From Streptomyces gossypii (GTDB taxonomy: Bacteria > Actinomycetota > Actinomycetes > Streptomycetales > Streptomycetaceae), in NCBI RefSeq assembly GCF_025165795.1, contig NZ_JAJAGO010000018.1:62001-126000 (forward strand): 64,000 nt of DNA. The letters are read 5' to 3'. Positions 55,791-63,786 of this stretch are shown here, in pieces. Below the pieces are notes generated by a model that did no database searches, had not been told where the DNA came from, and saw only the letters and a program-made list of their open reading frames with translations. Position 1 is the first letter of the stretch. Each line of letters opens with the position of its first letter. The position numbers and the translations under genes were made by a program.

Positions 55791-56801
55791 ATGTCGACAG
55801 TGCCCCGCGCGGTCACCCTTGAGGCGCGCACCGCTCCACCGGACAAGAACCGCCCGGACGACCTGGACGCCCCGGACGGTTCCGGCCGCCCGGCCCGGCC
55901 CTCCGGCCCGACGCGCCGCCGGATCCGCCGGGAGAGCGCCACCGCCTGGGCGTTCGTCGGCCCGTCGGTGCTGATCATCCTCGGGCTGGCGATCGTCCCC
56001 GTCGTCTGGTCCCTGCTGCTGTCCTTCCGTGCCGACGACCTGGTCACACCCGGCCGCTGGGTCGGACTGGACAACTACCGGGCCCTGGCCGAGGACCCCA
56101 ACTTCCACACCGCCGTGGGGAACACCCTGCTCTACGCGGCGCTTTTCGTACCGCTGAGCCTGGTGGGCGGTCTCGCGCTCGCGCTGGCGCTGAACCGCCG
56201 CATCCGCCTCATCGGCTTCTACCGCACCCTGATCTTCATCCCGTTCGTCGTCTCCGCGACCGCGCAGGGCGTGCTGTTCTCGTTCATCCTCGACCCCGAG
56301 TTCGGCGCGGCCAACTCGCTGCTGCACAAGCTGGGCATCTCGCGCCAGGGCTTCCTGAGCGACCCGGACCAGGCGCTGTACCTGCTGGTGGGGATCTCGC
56401 TGTGGAGCGGGATCGGCTTCTGTGTCGTCGTGTACCTCGCCGCGCTCCAGGACGTGCCGCCGGAGCTCGTCGAATCCGCCCGGCTGGACGGCGCCGGACG
56501 GTGGCGGGTGCTGCGCCACATCACCCTGCCCACCCTCACCCCGGTCAGCGTGTTCCTGGTGCTGTGGCAGCTCATCCAGGCGCTCCAGGTCTTCGACCTG
56601 ATCTATGTGACCACCAAGGGCGGCCCGCTCGGGTCGACGACCGTCATCGTCTACTTCGTCTGGGAGCAGGCGTTCCGCACCTTCACCGCGGGGTACGGCG
56701 CGGCGGCCGCGTACGTCCTCGCCCTCGCCCTGCTGATCGCCGGTGCCGCGCTCCAAGTGCAGCGGCGCTACCGGGCCCGTACGGAAGGAGCCGTCCGATG
56801 A
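55791..56801 (+). CDS. Sugar ABC transporter permease 1 (MalF/UgpA type)
   Basis: 336 residues from ATG 55791 (AGGAAGG six bases upstream; ATG 55776 overlapping the previous stop is an alternative). A roughly 50-residue hydrophilic tail precedes six membrane helices (AWAFVGPSVLIILGLAIVPVVW is the first). The EAA loop that docks on the ATPase reads ELVESARLDGAGRWRVLRHI. No ATPase gene is in the operon, so the shared MsiK-type ATPase common in Streptomyces must drive it. Confidence 0.93.
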   Translation: MSTVPRAVTLEARTAPPDKNRPDDLDAPDGSGRPARPSGPTRRRIRRESATAWAFVGPSVLIILGLAIVPVVWSLLLSFRADDLVTPGRWVGLDNYRALAEDPNFHTAVGNTLLYAALFVPLSLVGGLALALALNRRIRLIGFYRTLIFIPFVVSATAQGVLFSFILDPEFGAANSLLHKLGISRQGFLSDPDQALYLLVGISLWSGIGFCVVVYLAALQDVPPELVESARLDGAGRWRVLRHITLPTLTPVSVFLVLWQLIQALQVFDLIYVTTKGGPLGSTTVIVYFVWEQAFRTFTAGYGAAAAYVLALALLIAGAALQVQRRYRARTEGAVR

Positions 56802-57688
56802 CCGCCTCCATGGCAGTGGCCGACACCCCGGTGGAACCGTCGGCGGCTCAGCGGCGGGGCGGGAAACGGCGGCGGTGGCTGCCGTTCAGCCCCTGGCATC
56901 TGCTGCTCGCGCCGCTGGCGCTCGGCTTCGCCCTGCCGCTGCTGTGGCTGCTGCTCACCTCGGTGATGAGCGACGCCGAGATCAACCGCTTCCCGCCCGC
57001 GCTCTGGCCCGACGGCATCGACCTGGGCGGCTACCGCTACGTGCTGGGCAACGCGATGTTCCCCCGCTGGTTCGCCAACTCGTTCATCGTCTCGTCGGTG
57101 GCGGTGGCGTCGAATCTGCTGCTCGGGGCGCTGGGCGGTTACGCGTTCGCCCGGATGCGGTTCGCGGGGTCTCGGCTGCTGCTCGGGCTGATGCTGGCGA
57201 CCATGATCATCCCGTTCCAGCTCACGATGATCCCCACCTTCCTGGTGATGAAGGAGCTGGGGCTGATCGACACCCTGGGCGCGCTCATCGTGCCCGCCCT
57301 GGTCACCCCGTTCGCCGTGTTCCTCTTCCGGCAGTTCTTCCTCTCGCTCCCACGTGAGATGGAGGAGGCGGCGTGGATCGACGGCTGCTCCCGGCTCCGG
57401 GTGCTGGTCTCCATCATCATGCCGCTGGCCCGTCCGGCGCTGGCCACCGTCGCCGTGCTGACCTTCCTGGCCACCTGGAACGACCTGACCTGGCCGCTCA
57501 TCGCCATCAACCACGACACCCAGTACACGCTCCAGCTGGGGCTGACGACCTTCCAGGGGCAGCACCACACCCGCTGGTCGGCGGTCATGGCGGGCAACGT
57601 GCTCACGGTACTGCCGGTACTCGCCGCGTTCCTGTTCGCCCAGAAGACCTTCATCCAGTCGCTGACCTCCAGCGGGCTGAAGGGCTAG
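56798..57688 (+). CDS. Sugar ABC transporter permease 2 (MalG/UgpE type)
   Basis: 296 residues from ATG 56798, overlapping permease 1 by 4 bp (ATGA). Six helices, with the first near WHLLLAPLALGFALPLLWLLL. The EAA loop is EMEEAAWIDGCSRLRVLVSI, and the C-terminus ends IQSLTSSGLKG as in the MalG group, where GAVKG-like ends are typical. It pairs with permease 1 to form the channel. Confidence 0.94.
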   Translation: MTASMAVADTPVEPSAAQRRGGKRRRWLPFSPWHLLLAPLALGFALPLLWLLLTSVMSDAEINRFPPALWPDGIDLGGYRYVLGNAMFPRWFANSFIVSSVAVASNLLLGALGGYAFARMRFAGSRLLLGLMLATMIIPFQLTMIPTFLVMKELGLIDTLGALIVPALVTPFAVFLFRQFFLSLPREMEEAAWIDGCSRLRVLVSIIMPLARPALATVAVLTFLATWNDLTWPLIAINHDTQYTLQLGLTTFQGQHHTRWSAVMAGNVLTVLPVLAAFLFAQKTFIQSLTSSGLKG

Positions 57689-57754
57689 TGCCTGTTTCTC
57701 GGACCGTCCCGTCCCTCCCCCTGTTTCGCCCTCCCTCGCACCAGGAAGCGCACC

Positions 57755-58834
57755 ATGTCTCCCCCTTTTGATCTGCTCGTGATCGGCGACGCCAATCCGG
57801 ACGTGGTGCTCGGCCCCGTGCCCCGCACCCTCGCCTTCGGCCAGCGCGAACAGCTGGTCGAGCACGCGAGCCTCGTCCTCGGCGGCTCGGCCGCGATCAT
57901 GGCCTGCGGCGCCGCCCGGCTCGGGCTGCGCGTGGCGTTCGCCGGACGGGTCGGCGACGACCCGGCGGGCGCGTTCGTCCGCCGGTCCCTCACGGACCGG
58001 GGTGTCGACGTCACGGCCCTGGCCACCGACCCCGTACTGCCCACCCCGCTCACCACCGTCGTCCTCGCGGACGGCGGCGACCGTGCCATCCTCACCGCGC
58101 CCGGCACGCTGGCCTCCACCGGCCCCGCGGACGTGCCCGCCGCACTGCTGGCCGAGGTGCGGCACGTGCACGCGGCGTCCTTCTTCCTGCTGCCCCGGCT
58201 CGCCGCACGGCTGCACGAGGTGTTCGCCCTCGCCCACACACATGGTGCGAGCACCTCGCTGGACACCAACGACGATCCGGACCAGCGGTGGGACGCGGCG
58301 CTGCTCGGGCCGGTGCTCGGCGTCACCGACGTCCTGCTGCCGAACGCGGCCGAGGCCCGTGCGCTGGCCGCTGCCCTGGCGGAGGGTCCGGCGGGCGGGG
58401 CGGCGGGCGGCTCGGGAGGTGACACGACGGGTGACGCGGCGGGTGACGCGGCGGGTGACGCGGCGCAGGAACTGTCCGAGGTGGCCGCCGCGCTGTCCGC
58501 CCGCGGGCCGCTGACCGTCGTCAAGGACGGCGCCGACGGCGCACTCGCGCACGACGGCACCCGTACGCTGCGCGCCGCGCCGCCCGCCGTCGAGGCGGTC
58601 GACACCGTCGGCGCGGGGGACAGCTTCGATGCCGGATATGTCGCCGCCGTCCTGCGCGGCCTGGACCCCTCGTCCGCACTGGAGTTCGCCGCCGCCTGCG
58701 GAGCCCTCTCCACCCGCGCCCACGGCGGCACGGCCGCCCAGCCCACCTGGGACGAAGCCTCCTCCGCCGCCTCAGCCACCGTCGCCACCGCCGCCGCCAC
58801 CGCCACCGCTTCGAACCGAAGGATCTCCCGATGA
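57755..58834 (+). CDS. PfkB-family carbohydrate kinase
   Basis: 359 residues. Motif 1 is VLGGSAAIMACGAARLGLRVAFAGRVGDD (with GG at residue about 43), and motif 2 is DTVGAGDSFDAGYVAAVL with the catalytic Asp. LDTNDDPDQRW and LLPNAAEARAL are typical of this family. A Gly/Asp/Ala-rich loop encoded by a 12-bp tandem repeat lies at about residues 222-238, and the C-terminus is an Ala/Thr/Ser-rich tail. In context it may phosphorylate galactosamine or tagatose-6-phosphate. ATGA overlap with the GH4 gene. Confidence 0.88.
   Translation: MSPPFDLLVIGDANPDVVLGPVPRTLAFGQREQLVEHASLVLGGSAAIMACGAARLGLRVAFAGRVGDDPAGAFVRRSLTDRGVDVTALATDPVLPTPLTTVVLADGGDRAILTAPGTLASTGPADVPAALLAEVRHVHAASFFLLPRLAARLHEVFALAHTHGASTSLDTNDDPDQRWDAALLGPVLGVTDVLLPNAAEARALAAALAEGPAGGAAGGSGGDTTGDAAGDAAGDAAQELSEVAAALSARGPLTVVKDGADGALAHDGTRTLRAAPPAVEAVDTVGAGDSFDAGYVAAVLRGLDPSSALEFAAACGALSTRAHGGTAAQPTWDEASSAASATVATAAATATASNRRISR
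58418..58465 (+). repeat. Four 12-bp tandem repeats inside the PfkB gene
   Basis: Unit GGTGACGCGGCG, three exact copies (58430-58465) preceded by one variant (GGTGACACGACG, 58418-58429). In frame they encode a GDAA-type repeat, so copy-number change would lengthen or shorten a surface loop by four residues without a frameshift. Confidence 0.85.
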
Positions 58835-60141
58835 CCAGTACCAGGATCACCTTTGTGGGCGCGGGCAGCGTCGTCTTCACCCAGGGCCTGCTGGCCGACC
58901 TGTTCGCCTTCCCCGAACTGCGCGGCGCCCACATCGCCCTGCACGACATCGACCCCGAACGGCTCGCCACGGCCGAGGGCGCCGCCCGCCGGATCGCCGC
59001 CGAACTCGGCGCCGAACCCGTCATCAGCGCCCACCCGGACCGGCGGGGCGCCCTGGAGGGCGCCGACTTCGTCATCAACATCATCCAGGTCGGCATGAAC
59101 GAGGCGACCCGCACCGACTTCGCCGTCCCGGCCCGCTACGGGGTGCGCCAGACGATCGGCGACACGCTGGGCACCGGCGGCATCTTCCGCGCGCTGCGCA
59201 CCTTCCCCGTACTCCGCGCACTGGCCGAGGACATGGCCGAGGTGTGCCCCGACGCGCTGCTGCTGAACTACACGAACCCGATGGCGATGAACGCCCTGTA
59301 CCTGCACCGGATCGCGCCCCAGCTCAAGGTCGTCGGCCTGTGCCACTCGGTGTACTGGACGATGAACGACCTCGCGGAGCTGGTCGGCGTCCCCTTCGAG
59401 GAGGTCTCCTACCTCGCGGCCGGGGTGAATCACCAGGCGTGGGTGCTGCGCTTCGAACGGGACGGGCAGGACCTGTATCCGCTGCTCGACCAGGCGATCG
59501 AGAAGGACGCCGAACTGCGCCGGCGCGTCCGGGTGGACATGTACCGCAGGCTCGGCCACTACCCCACCGAGACCAGCGAGCACTCCTCGGAATACGTCCC
59601 CTGGTATCTGCACCACGACAGCGAGGTGGAGCGGCTGCGGCTGCCCGTCGGCGCGTACCTGGAGATCATCGAGGAGAACGCAGCCAGCTACGAGCGGACC
59701 CGCGAGGCCCTGGCCACCGGCGCCTCACTGCCGGTGGAGGGCACCTTGGAGTACGCCCCGCAGATCATCCACAGCATGGTCACCGGCACCCCGCGCACGG
59801 TCTACGGCAACGTGCCCAACCGGGGGCTGATCGACAACCTGCCGGCCGACTCCGTCGTCGAAGTGCCCTGCCTCGTCGACGCGCTGGGCGTCCAGCCCAC
59901 CAGGACCGGCGCGCTCCCGCCGCAGTGCGCCGCCCTGAACCGGGCCTACATCGGGGTCAACGACCTCGTCGTACGGGCTGCCACCGACGGCGAACCGCGC
60001 CACGTCCGGCACGCCGCCATGGCGGACCCGGCCACCGCCGCGGCGCTGCCGGTCGAACGCATCTGGGAGCTGTGCGACGACCTGGTACGCGCCCACGGCG
60101 ACCTCCTCCAGCCCGAACTGCGGGAGGTACTGGGCAGCTAG
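58831..60141 (+). CDS. GH4-family alpha-galactosidase-like enzyme (MelA type)
   Basis: 436 residues. The NAD site is FVGAGSVVFTQGLLADL. The metal-binding Cys is in VGLCHSVYWT and the His in AGVNHQAWVLRF. NYTNPMAMN and PTETSEHSSEYVPWY complete the MelA-type pattern. CHS rather than CNxP indicates action on unphosphorylated alpha-glycosides, as in MelA, not 6-phosphoglycosides. GH4 works by NAD-dependent oxidation and elimination and includes enzymes for galactosides and N-acetylgalactosaminides. It is cytoplasmic (no signal). It would break down imported oligosaccharides to monosaccharides for the PfkB kinase. Confidence 0.9.
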   Translation: MTSTRITFVGAGSVVFTQGLLADLFAFPELRGAHIALHDIDPERLATAEGAARRIAAELGAEPVISAHPDRRGALEGADFVINIIQVGMNEATRTDFAVPARYGVRQTIGDTLGTGGIFRALRTFPVLRALAEDMAEVCPDALLLNYTNPMAMNALYLHRIAPQLKVVGLCHSVYWTMNDLAELVGVPFEEVSYLAAGVNHQAWVLRFERDGQDLYPLLDQAIEKDAELRRRVRVDMYRRLGHYPTETSEHSSEYVPWYLHHDSEVERLRLPVGAYLEIIEENAASYERTREALATGASLPVEGTLEYAPQIIHSMVTGTPRTVYGNVPNRGLIDNLPADSVVEVPCLVDALGVQPTRTGALPPQCAALNRAYIGVNDLVVRAATDGEPRHVRHAAMADPATAAALPVERIWELCDDLVRAHGDLLQPELREVLGS

Positions 60142-60160
60142 GGTCCTGGGCCGCGTCCAC

Positions 60161-61528
60161 TCAGGTCCGTGGCCGCGCAGGCTCACCGGTCCGCTGCGCG
60201 GGGTGCGCGGCGGACCGGGGTGCGGGCCGGGGTGCGGGCTGCGCGGCGGACCGGGGCGCGCCTTCGCGCGCCGCGCCGGAGGCGGGCCGGGGCAGCCGGG
60301 CCGCCCACGGCGTGCGCCGCGGGCCGGGCCGGTCCCGCTGGAGGCGCTGCCGTACGCCGCCCGTCAGCCGCGAGGCGGTGAAGGCGGTGCCGTGCACGAA
60401 GCGCATCACGGGGCCGAAGGCGGGCGCGGCCAGCGGCCCGGCGAAGTACAGCCCCGGCAGGGAGGACTGGAAGCAGCCGTCCAGCGCGGGTGCCAGGCTG
60501 CCGCGCACCACGCGCAGCCGGGCGCGCAGCGCCGGGTCGAGCACCCGCAGCCGCTCCAGTTCGGGGAGGAACCCGGTCGCGGCGATCACGTGTTCGGTCT
60601 CCAGCACCGTCTCCATGCCGCGGGTGTTGCCCAGATGCAACCGGACGCCGTCCACCGTCGGCACCGCCGACCACAGGCGGGTCGCGGGCCGCACCGTGAC
60701 GGCGGCCTCGAAGCGCTCGCGCAGCCACCAGGCCCCGGCGGGCTGGAGGGCGCGGTCGGTGAGTCGGGTGCGCAGGGTTCCGGGCAGCCCGTGTACCGCC
60801 CAGGGGAGTTCCGACTGGACGCAGTCGGACCAGCCGGTGCCCAGCGCGGAGTGCGGTTCGCGCAGCCGCTGGAGCGGGCGGCGCTCCAGCGGCTGCGGGG
60901 GCTCGTTCCAGCCGATGCGCTCGGCACGGGCCACGAGGCGTACGTCGGCGCCCTGTTCGGCCAGCAGCGCGGCGGTCTCCAAGGCGGACTGGCCCGAACC
61001 GATCACGGTGACGTTCCGGCCCTTGAACCGGGAAAGGTCGTGGTGCCCGCTGCTGTGCGAGGCCAGTTCGGGCGGCAGCTCGCGCAGCGGTACGGGGATC
61101 CGGGCGAAGGGCAGCAGCCCCACGGCGATCGCCACCGTCCGGGTCTCCAGGGCGTCACCGTCGTCGGTCCGCACCAGGAAGGAGTCGTCCCGGGGGCGTA
61201 CGCCGGTGACGGTGCGCTCGTCGACACAGGGCACCGCCCGGTCGGTGAACCAGGCCCCGTATGCGGCGAAGGTGTCCACCGGGAGCGAGCCGCCGCTGTC
61301 CGTGGGCAGATCCCGGGTCGCGCAGTAGTCGGTGAGCGTGCAGGCGCCGTTGGGGTCGGAGAGGCTGGAGGACCAGGGCTCGGATTCGAGGTAGGTCCCC
61401 TCGGGCACATGGTCGCGCCAGAACGCCATCGGTTTGCCCAGTACCCGCGCGTTCAGTCCGGCGGCGGTGGCGTGTGCCGCCACCGAGAGTCCGTAGGGGC
61501 CTGCCCCCACCACTAGCAAGTCGTACAT
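60161..61528 (-). CDS. FAD/NAD(P)-dependent oxidoreductase (flavin monooxygenase-like)
   Basis: 455 residues from ATG 61528. The FAD site is DLLVVGAGPYGLSVAAHATAAG, and the NADPH site is NVTVIGSGQSALETAALLAEQGADVRLV. ATGFLPELERL is the ATG motif near the C-terminal FAD contact. The layout resembles lysine/ornithine N-monooxygenases and related FMO-like enzymes, as in siderophore pathways, but the substrate is open. The last 45-50 residues are an Arg/Ala/Pro-rich tail from a GC-rich, imperfectly repetitive stretch at 60190-60290. Converges on the GH4 gene with 19 bp between. Confidence 0.85.
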   Translation of the reverse strand: MYDLLVVGAGPYGLSVAAHATAAGLNARVLGKPMAFWRDHVPEGTYLESEPWSSSLSDPNGACTLTDYCATRDLPTDSGGSLPVDTFAAYGAWFTDRAVPCVDERTVTGVRPRDDSFLVRTDDGDALETRTVAIAVGLLPFARIPVPLRELPPELASHSSGHHDLSRFKGRNVTVIGSGQSALETAALLAEQGADVRLVARAERIGWNEPPQPLERRPLQRLREPHSALGTGWSDCVQSELPWAVHGLPGTLRTRLTDRALQPAGAWWLRERFEAAVTVRPATRLWSAVPTVDGVRLHLGNTRGMETVLETEHVIAATGFLPELERLRVLDPALRARLRVVRGSLAPALDGCFQSSLPGLYFAGPLAAPAFGPVMRFVHGTAFTASRLTGGVRQRLQRDRPGPRRTPWAARLPRPASGAAREGAPRSAAQPAPRPAPRSAAHPAQRTGEPARPRT

Positions 61529-61826
61529 GGCTGCTTCCCAATTATTTTGGACTAAACAAGTGCAAACCATGACAGATGCGGAACTGAAAATCGCGTAAGC
61601 CGCGCAAGTTATTACCTACTCATTCATATCTGATACGCACTATAACCACGTCATCACACCATCAGGGCCCCTTCGCCTTTACGGGTTGCTCCTGCCTCCC
61701 ACACTTGGCAGATAGCCCCATTGAGTAAAACTTTGTGAACTGCTTCACACTTTCTCTTGGCTAGGCACCCCACTTCGTGCTGAGATGCGGTCACATCCGG
61801 CTCAAAGGCGCGCTAGGGGAGGCACA
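61529..61826. promoter_or_regulatory. AT-rich divergent control region
   Basis: 298 bp between the oxidoreductase and the TPR gene, with no gene. The part 61545-61770 is by far the most AT-rich in the window. It holds a perfect palindrome TGTGAACTGCTTCACA (61734-61749; 6-bp arms, 4-bp centre), an operator or CRP-like site candidate. AGGGGAGG (61815-61822) is the ribosome site of the TPR gene. Confidence 0.55.
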
Positions 61827-62630
61827 GTGGCGGACACCGCCATGTCACGTCCGGTACGGCAGGACGACGAGGGAGGACTGCCGCCCGCATTCGGGGGCGG
61901 GGACACCCCGTCCGAACAGGCCGTGTGGCGGCTGCGGTCCCGCGGCTGCTGGGACGACGCGGCGGCGCTGCTCGAACCCCGCGCGGCTGCGGAGTCCACC
62001 GCGGCGGTACGGCGGGCCGCACTGCTCGTCGAACGCTGCATGTTCACCTCGGACGGCTGGGCGGCGGCGGAGGACGCACTGCGCATCGCGGAGGCCGTCG
62101 CGGGAGACGACGACGAACGCGGCGCGGCGGCCTGCGAACGCGGCCAACTGGCCTACGCCTCCACGGTGCTGGGCGTACGCGACCGGGCCGACGAGGCACG
62201 CGCGGCACTCGGCAGGGCCGCGGCCCTGCTGACACCCACCGCGGAGACACGCCCGCTGCTCGACTTCCGCCGGGGCCTGATCGCCGAGCACCTCAGCGAC
62301 AACACCCAGGCCGCGAAGGCCGCGTACCGCAGGGCGCACGCGGGCGCGACCGCACACGGGAACCCCCTGCTGCTCTCGTTCACCTGGCGGCATCTGGCCG
62401 GTCTGGCCCTGCGGGACGGCGAACTGGCGGAGGCACGGCACGGTTTCACCGAATCCCTGCACCTGCGCGAGAAGCTGGGCTTCCTGGTGGGCATGGCACC
62501 GGCGCTCGTCGCCCTCGCGGACGCCCAGCCGGACGAGGAGGCCGCGCGGCTGCGGGCCGAGGCCACCCGCCTCTTCCGGCTGCTCGGCGGCGTACCGACC
62601 TGGCTGAAGGGGCAGCTCGGCACGGCCTGA
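61827..62630 (+). CDS. TPR-repeat protein
   Basis: 267 residues from GTG 61827, picked for AGGGGAGG upstream; an ATG at 61785 would add a tail that covers the ribosome site. After a disordered start, paired helices of TPR type run to the end (for example VRRAALLVERCMF, AACERGQLAYASTVLGVRDRADEARAALGRAAALL, FTWRHLAGLALRDGELAEARHGFTESLHLREKLG). No catalytic or DNA-binding part. Probably a protein-interaction scaffold; partner unknown. A perfect palindrome GGCCATCCGGATGGCC follows 12 bp beyond the stop and may be part of a terminator. Confidence 0.82.
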   Translation: MADTAMSRPVRQDDEGGLPPAFGGGDTPSEQAVWRLRSRGCWDDAAALLEPRAAAESTAAVRRAALLVERCMFTSDGWAAAEDALRIAEAVAGDDDERGAAACERGQLAYASTVLGVRDRADEARAALGRAAALLTPTAETRPLLDFRRGLIAEHLSDNTQAAKAAYRRAHAGATAHGNPLLLSFTWRHLAGLALRDGELAEARHGFTESLHLREKLGFLVGMAPALVALADAQPDEEAARLRAEATRLFRLLGGVPTWLKGQLGTA

Positions 62631-62728
62631 GGGCCTGCCGTTGGCCATCCGGATGGCCGCCGCGGCGGCATCGGGCACCGGCGGGATTCTTTTGACGGTT
62701 CCGGAGGACGGTTCGCGATCAGTTCGGG

Positions 62729-62747
62729 TAAGGTAAGGCTTGCCTGT
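62729..62747 (+). promoter_or_regulatory. Iron box (IdeR/DmdR-type operator)
   Basis: TAAGGTAAGGCTTGCCTGT matches 13 of 19 positions of the DmdR/IdeR iron box TTAGGTTAGGCTCACCTAA. It lies 29 bp before the ATG of the FhuF-like gene, so repression by iron is likely. Confidence 0.7.
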
Positions 62748-62775
62748 AATCGATCGTCGATCCGGTGGTCCCCCG

Positions 62776-63651
62776 ATGACCCTGCCCACGCTCGTCCCCG
62801 GCGCCGTCCCCGACACGGTCGGCAGCTCTGTGCTCGCCCCCGTCCGCTCGCCGTTCTCGGACGCCTACACCCGGCTGACCGAGGTCTTCCCCAGCCTGCG
62901 GGTACTGGAGAGCGCCACTGTGGAGACGGGCGACGGCTGGGTGACGGCGACCGAGCTGGCACGGGGCGGGCCCGTTCTGGACGCCTTCCTCGCCTGGGAC
63001 GACACCCAGGTGGCCCAGAACTACGGGCAGCGCGCCAGGCCCGACGTGGTCGCGAGTTTCGCGCTCCACCGGTACGCGTGGCCCGTCTGCCTGCTGATGA
63101 CGATCCCCTGGTTCCTGTACCGCCGGGTGCCCCGGCTTCCCGTCGAGGCCGTCTCCTTCCAGCGAGTTCTCGGTCAACTCTCCGTGCGCACAGGCGAGTT
63201 CAGCTGCCTCCCCGGCGATCCCGCCGCCGGTGAGCCCGGTGCCCGGGTGGTCGCCGACGAGGAGGAGCTGCGTGCCGCCCTGCGGTCCGCCGTCGCGGAG
63301 CACCTGGGCCCGATGCTGGAGGCCTTCCGGCCCCGGCTGCGACGCGGCTCCCGTGCCCTGTGGGGCATGGCGACGGACGAGATCACCGAGGGGCTGTGGT
63401 ACGTCGGGCATCTGCTCGGCGAGGAGCAGCGCGCCATGGCCGAGGCCGCACAGCTGCTGCCGGGCGCCACCGCCCCGTACGGACAGGGCGCCGCCTTCCG
63501 CGAGCTGAGCGGCCCCTCGGGCGAGCAGCTGCCCACCCGCGACCGCGCGAGCTGCTGCCTCTTCTACACCCTGCGCCCCGAGGACACCTGTGTGACCTGC
63601 CCGCGCACCTGCGACAGCGAGCGGATCGAGCGCCTGACCGGCATCCGCTAG
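62776..63651 (+). CDS. FhuF-like (2Fe-2S) ferric-siderophore reductase
   Basis: 291 residues from ATG 62776. The C-terminal iron-sulfur motif is ASCCLFYTLRPEDTCVTCPRTC, that is CC-x10-C-x2-C as in FhuF. Upstream is an IucA/FhuF-like region (FALHRYAWPVCLLMTIPWFLYRRVPRLP, then LWGMATDEITEGLWYVGHLLG). FhuF-type proteins reduce ferric hydroxamate siderophores in the cytoplasm to release iron. The iron box directly upstream supports this. No siderophore synthesis or transport genes are in the window. Confidence 0.88.
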   Translation: MTLPTLVPGAVPDTVGSSVLAPVRSPFSDAYTRLTEVFPSLRVLESATVETGDGWVTATELARGGPVLDAFLAWDDTQVAQNYGQRARPDVVASFALHRYAWPVCLLMTIPWFLYRRVPRLPVEAVSFQRVLGQLSVRTGEFSCLPGDPAAGEPGARVVADEEELRAALRSAVAEHLGPMLEAFRPRLRRGSRALWGMATDEITEGLWYVGHLLGEEQRAMAEAAQLLPGATAPYGQGAAFRELSGPSGEQLPTRDRASCCLFYTLRPEDTCVTCPRTCDSERIERLTGIR

Positions 63652-63786
63652 ACCGTTCGACCCAGAACGCCCCCATCCGTGCCCCGGACCGCCCGTTGGC
63701 GGCTTCTTGTGCCGAAACACCCTTACCGCGGGCGGGAGTTCGCCAGGATGCTCGGCGACACCGAAGCAAGGCGAGGGGCACCTCCG

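Noticed and set aside
58831-60141. 6-phospho-alpha-glucosidase (PTS-linked GH4)
   Set aside because: The metal-site motif is CHS, as in MelA-type enzymes, and the operon has an ABC importer, not a PTS.
60180-60300. Separate repeat element
   Set aside because: The GC-rich, imperfect repeats are best explained as the coding sequence of the Arg/Ala/Pro-rich tail of the oxidoreductase.
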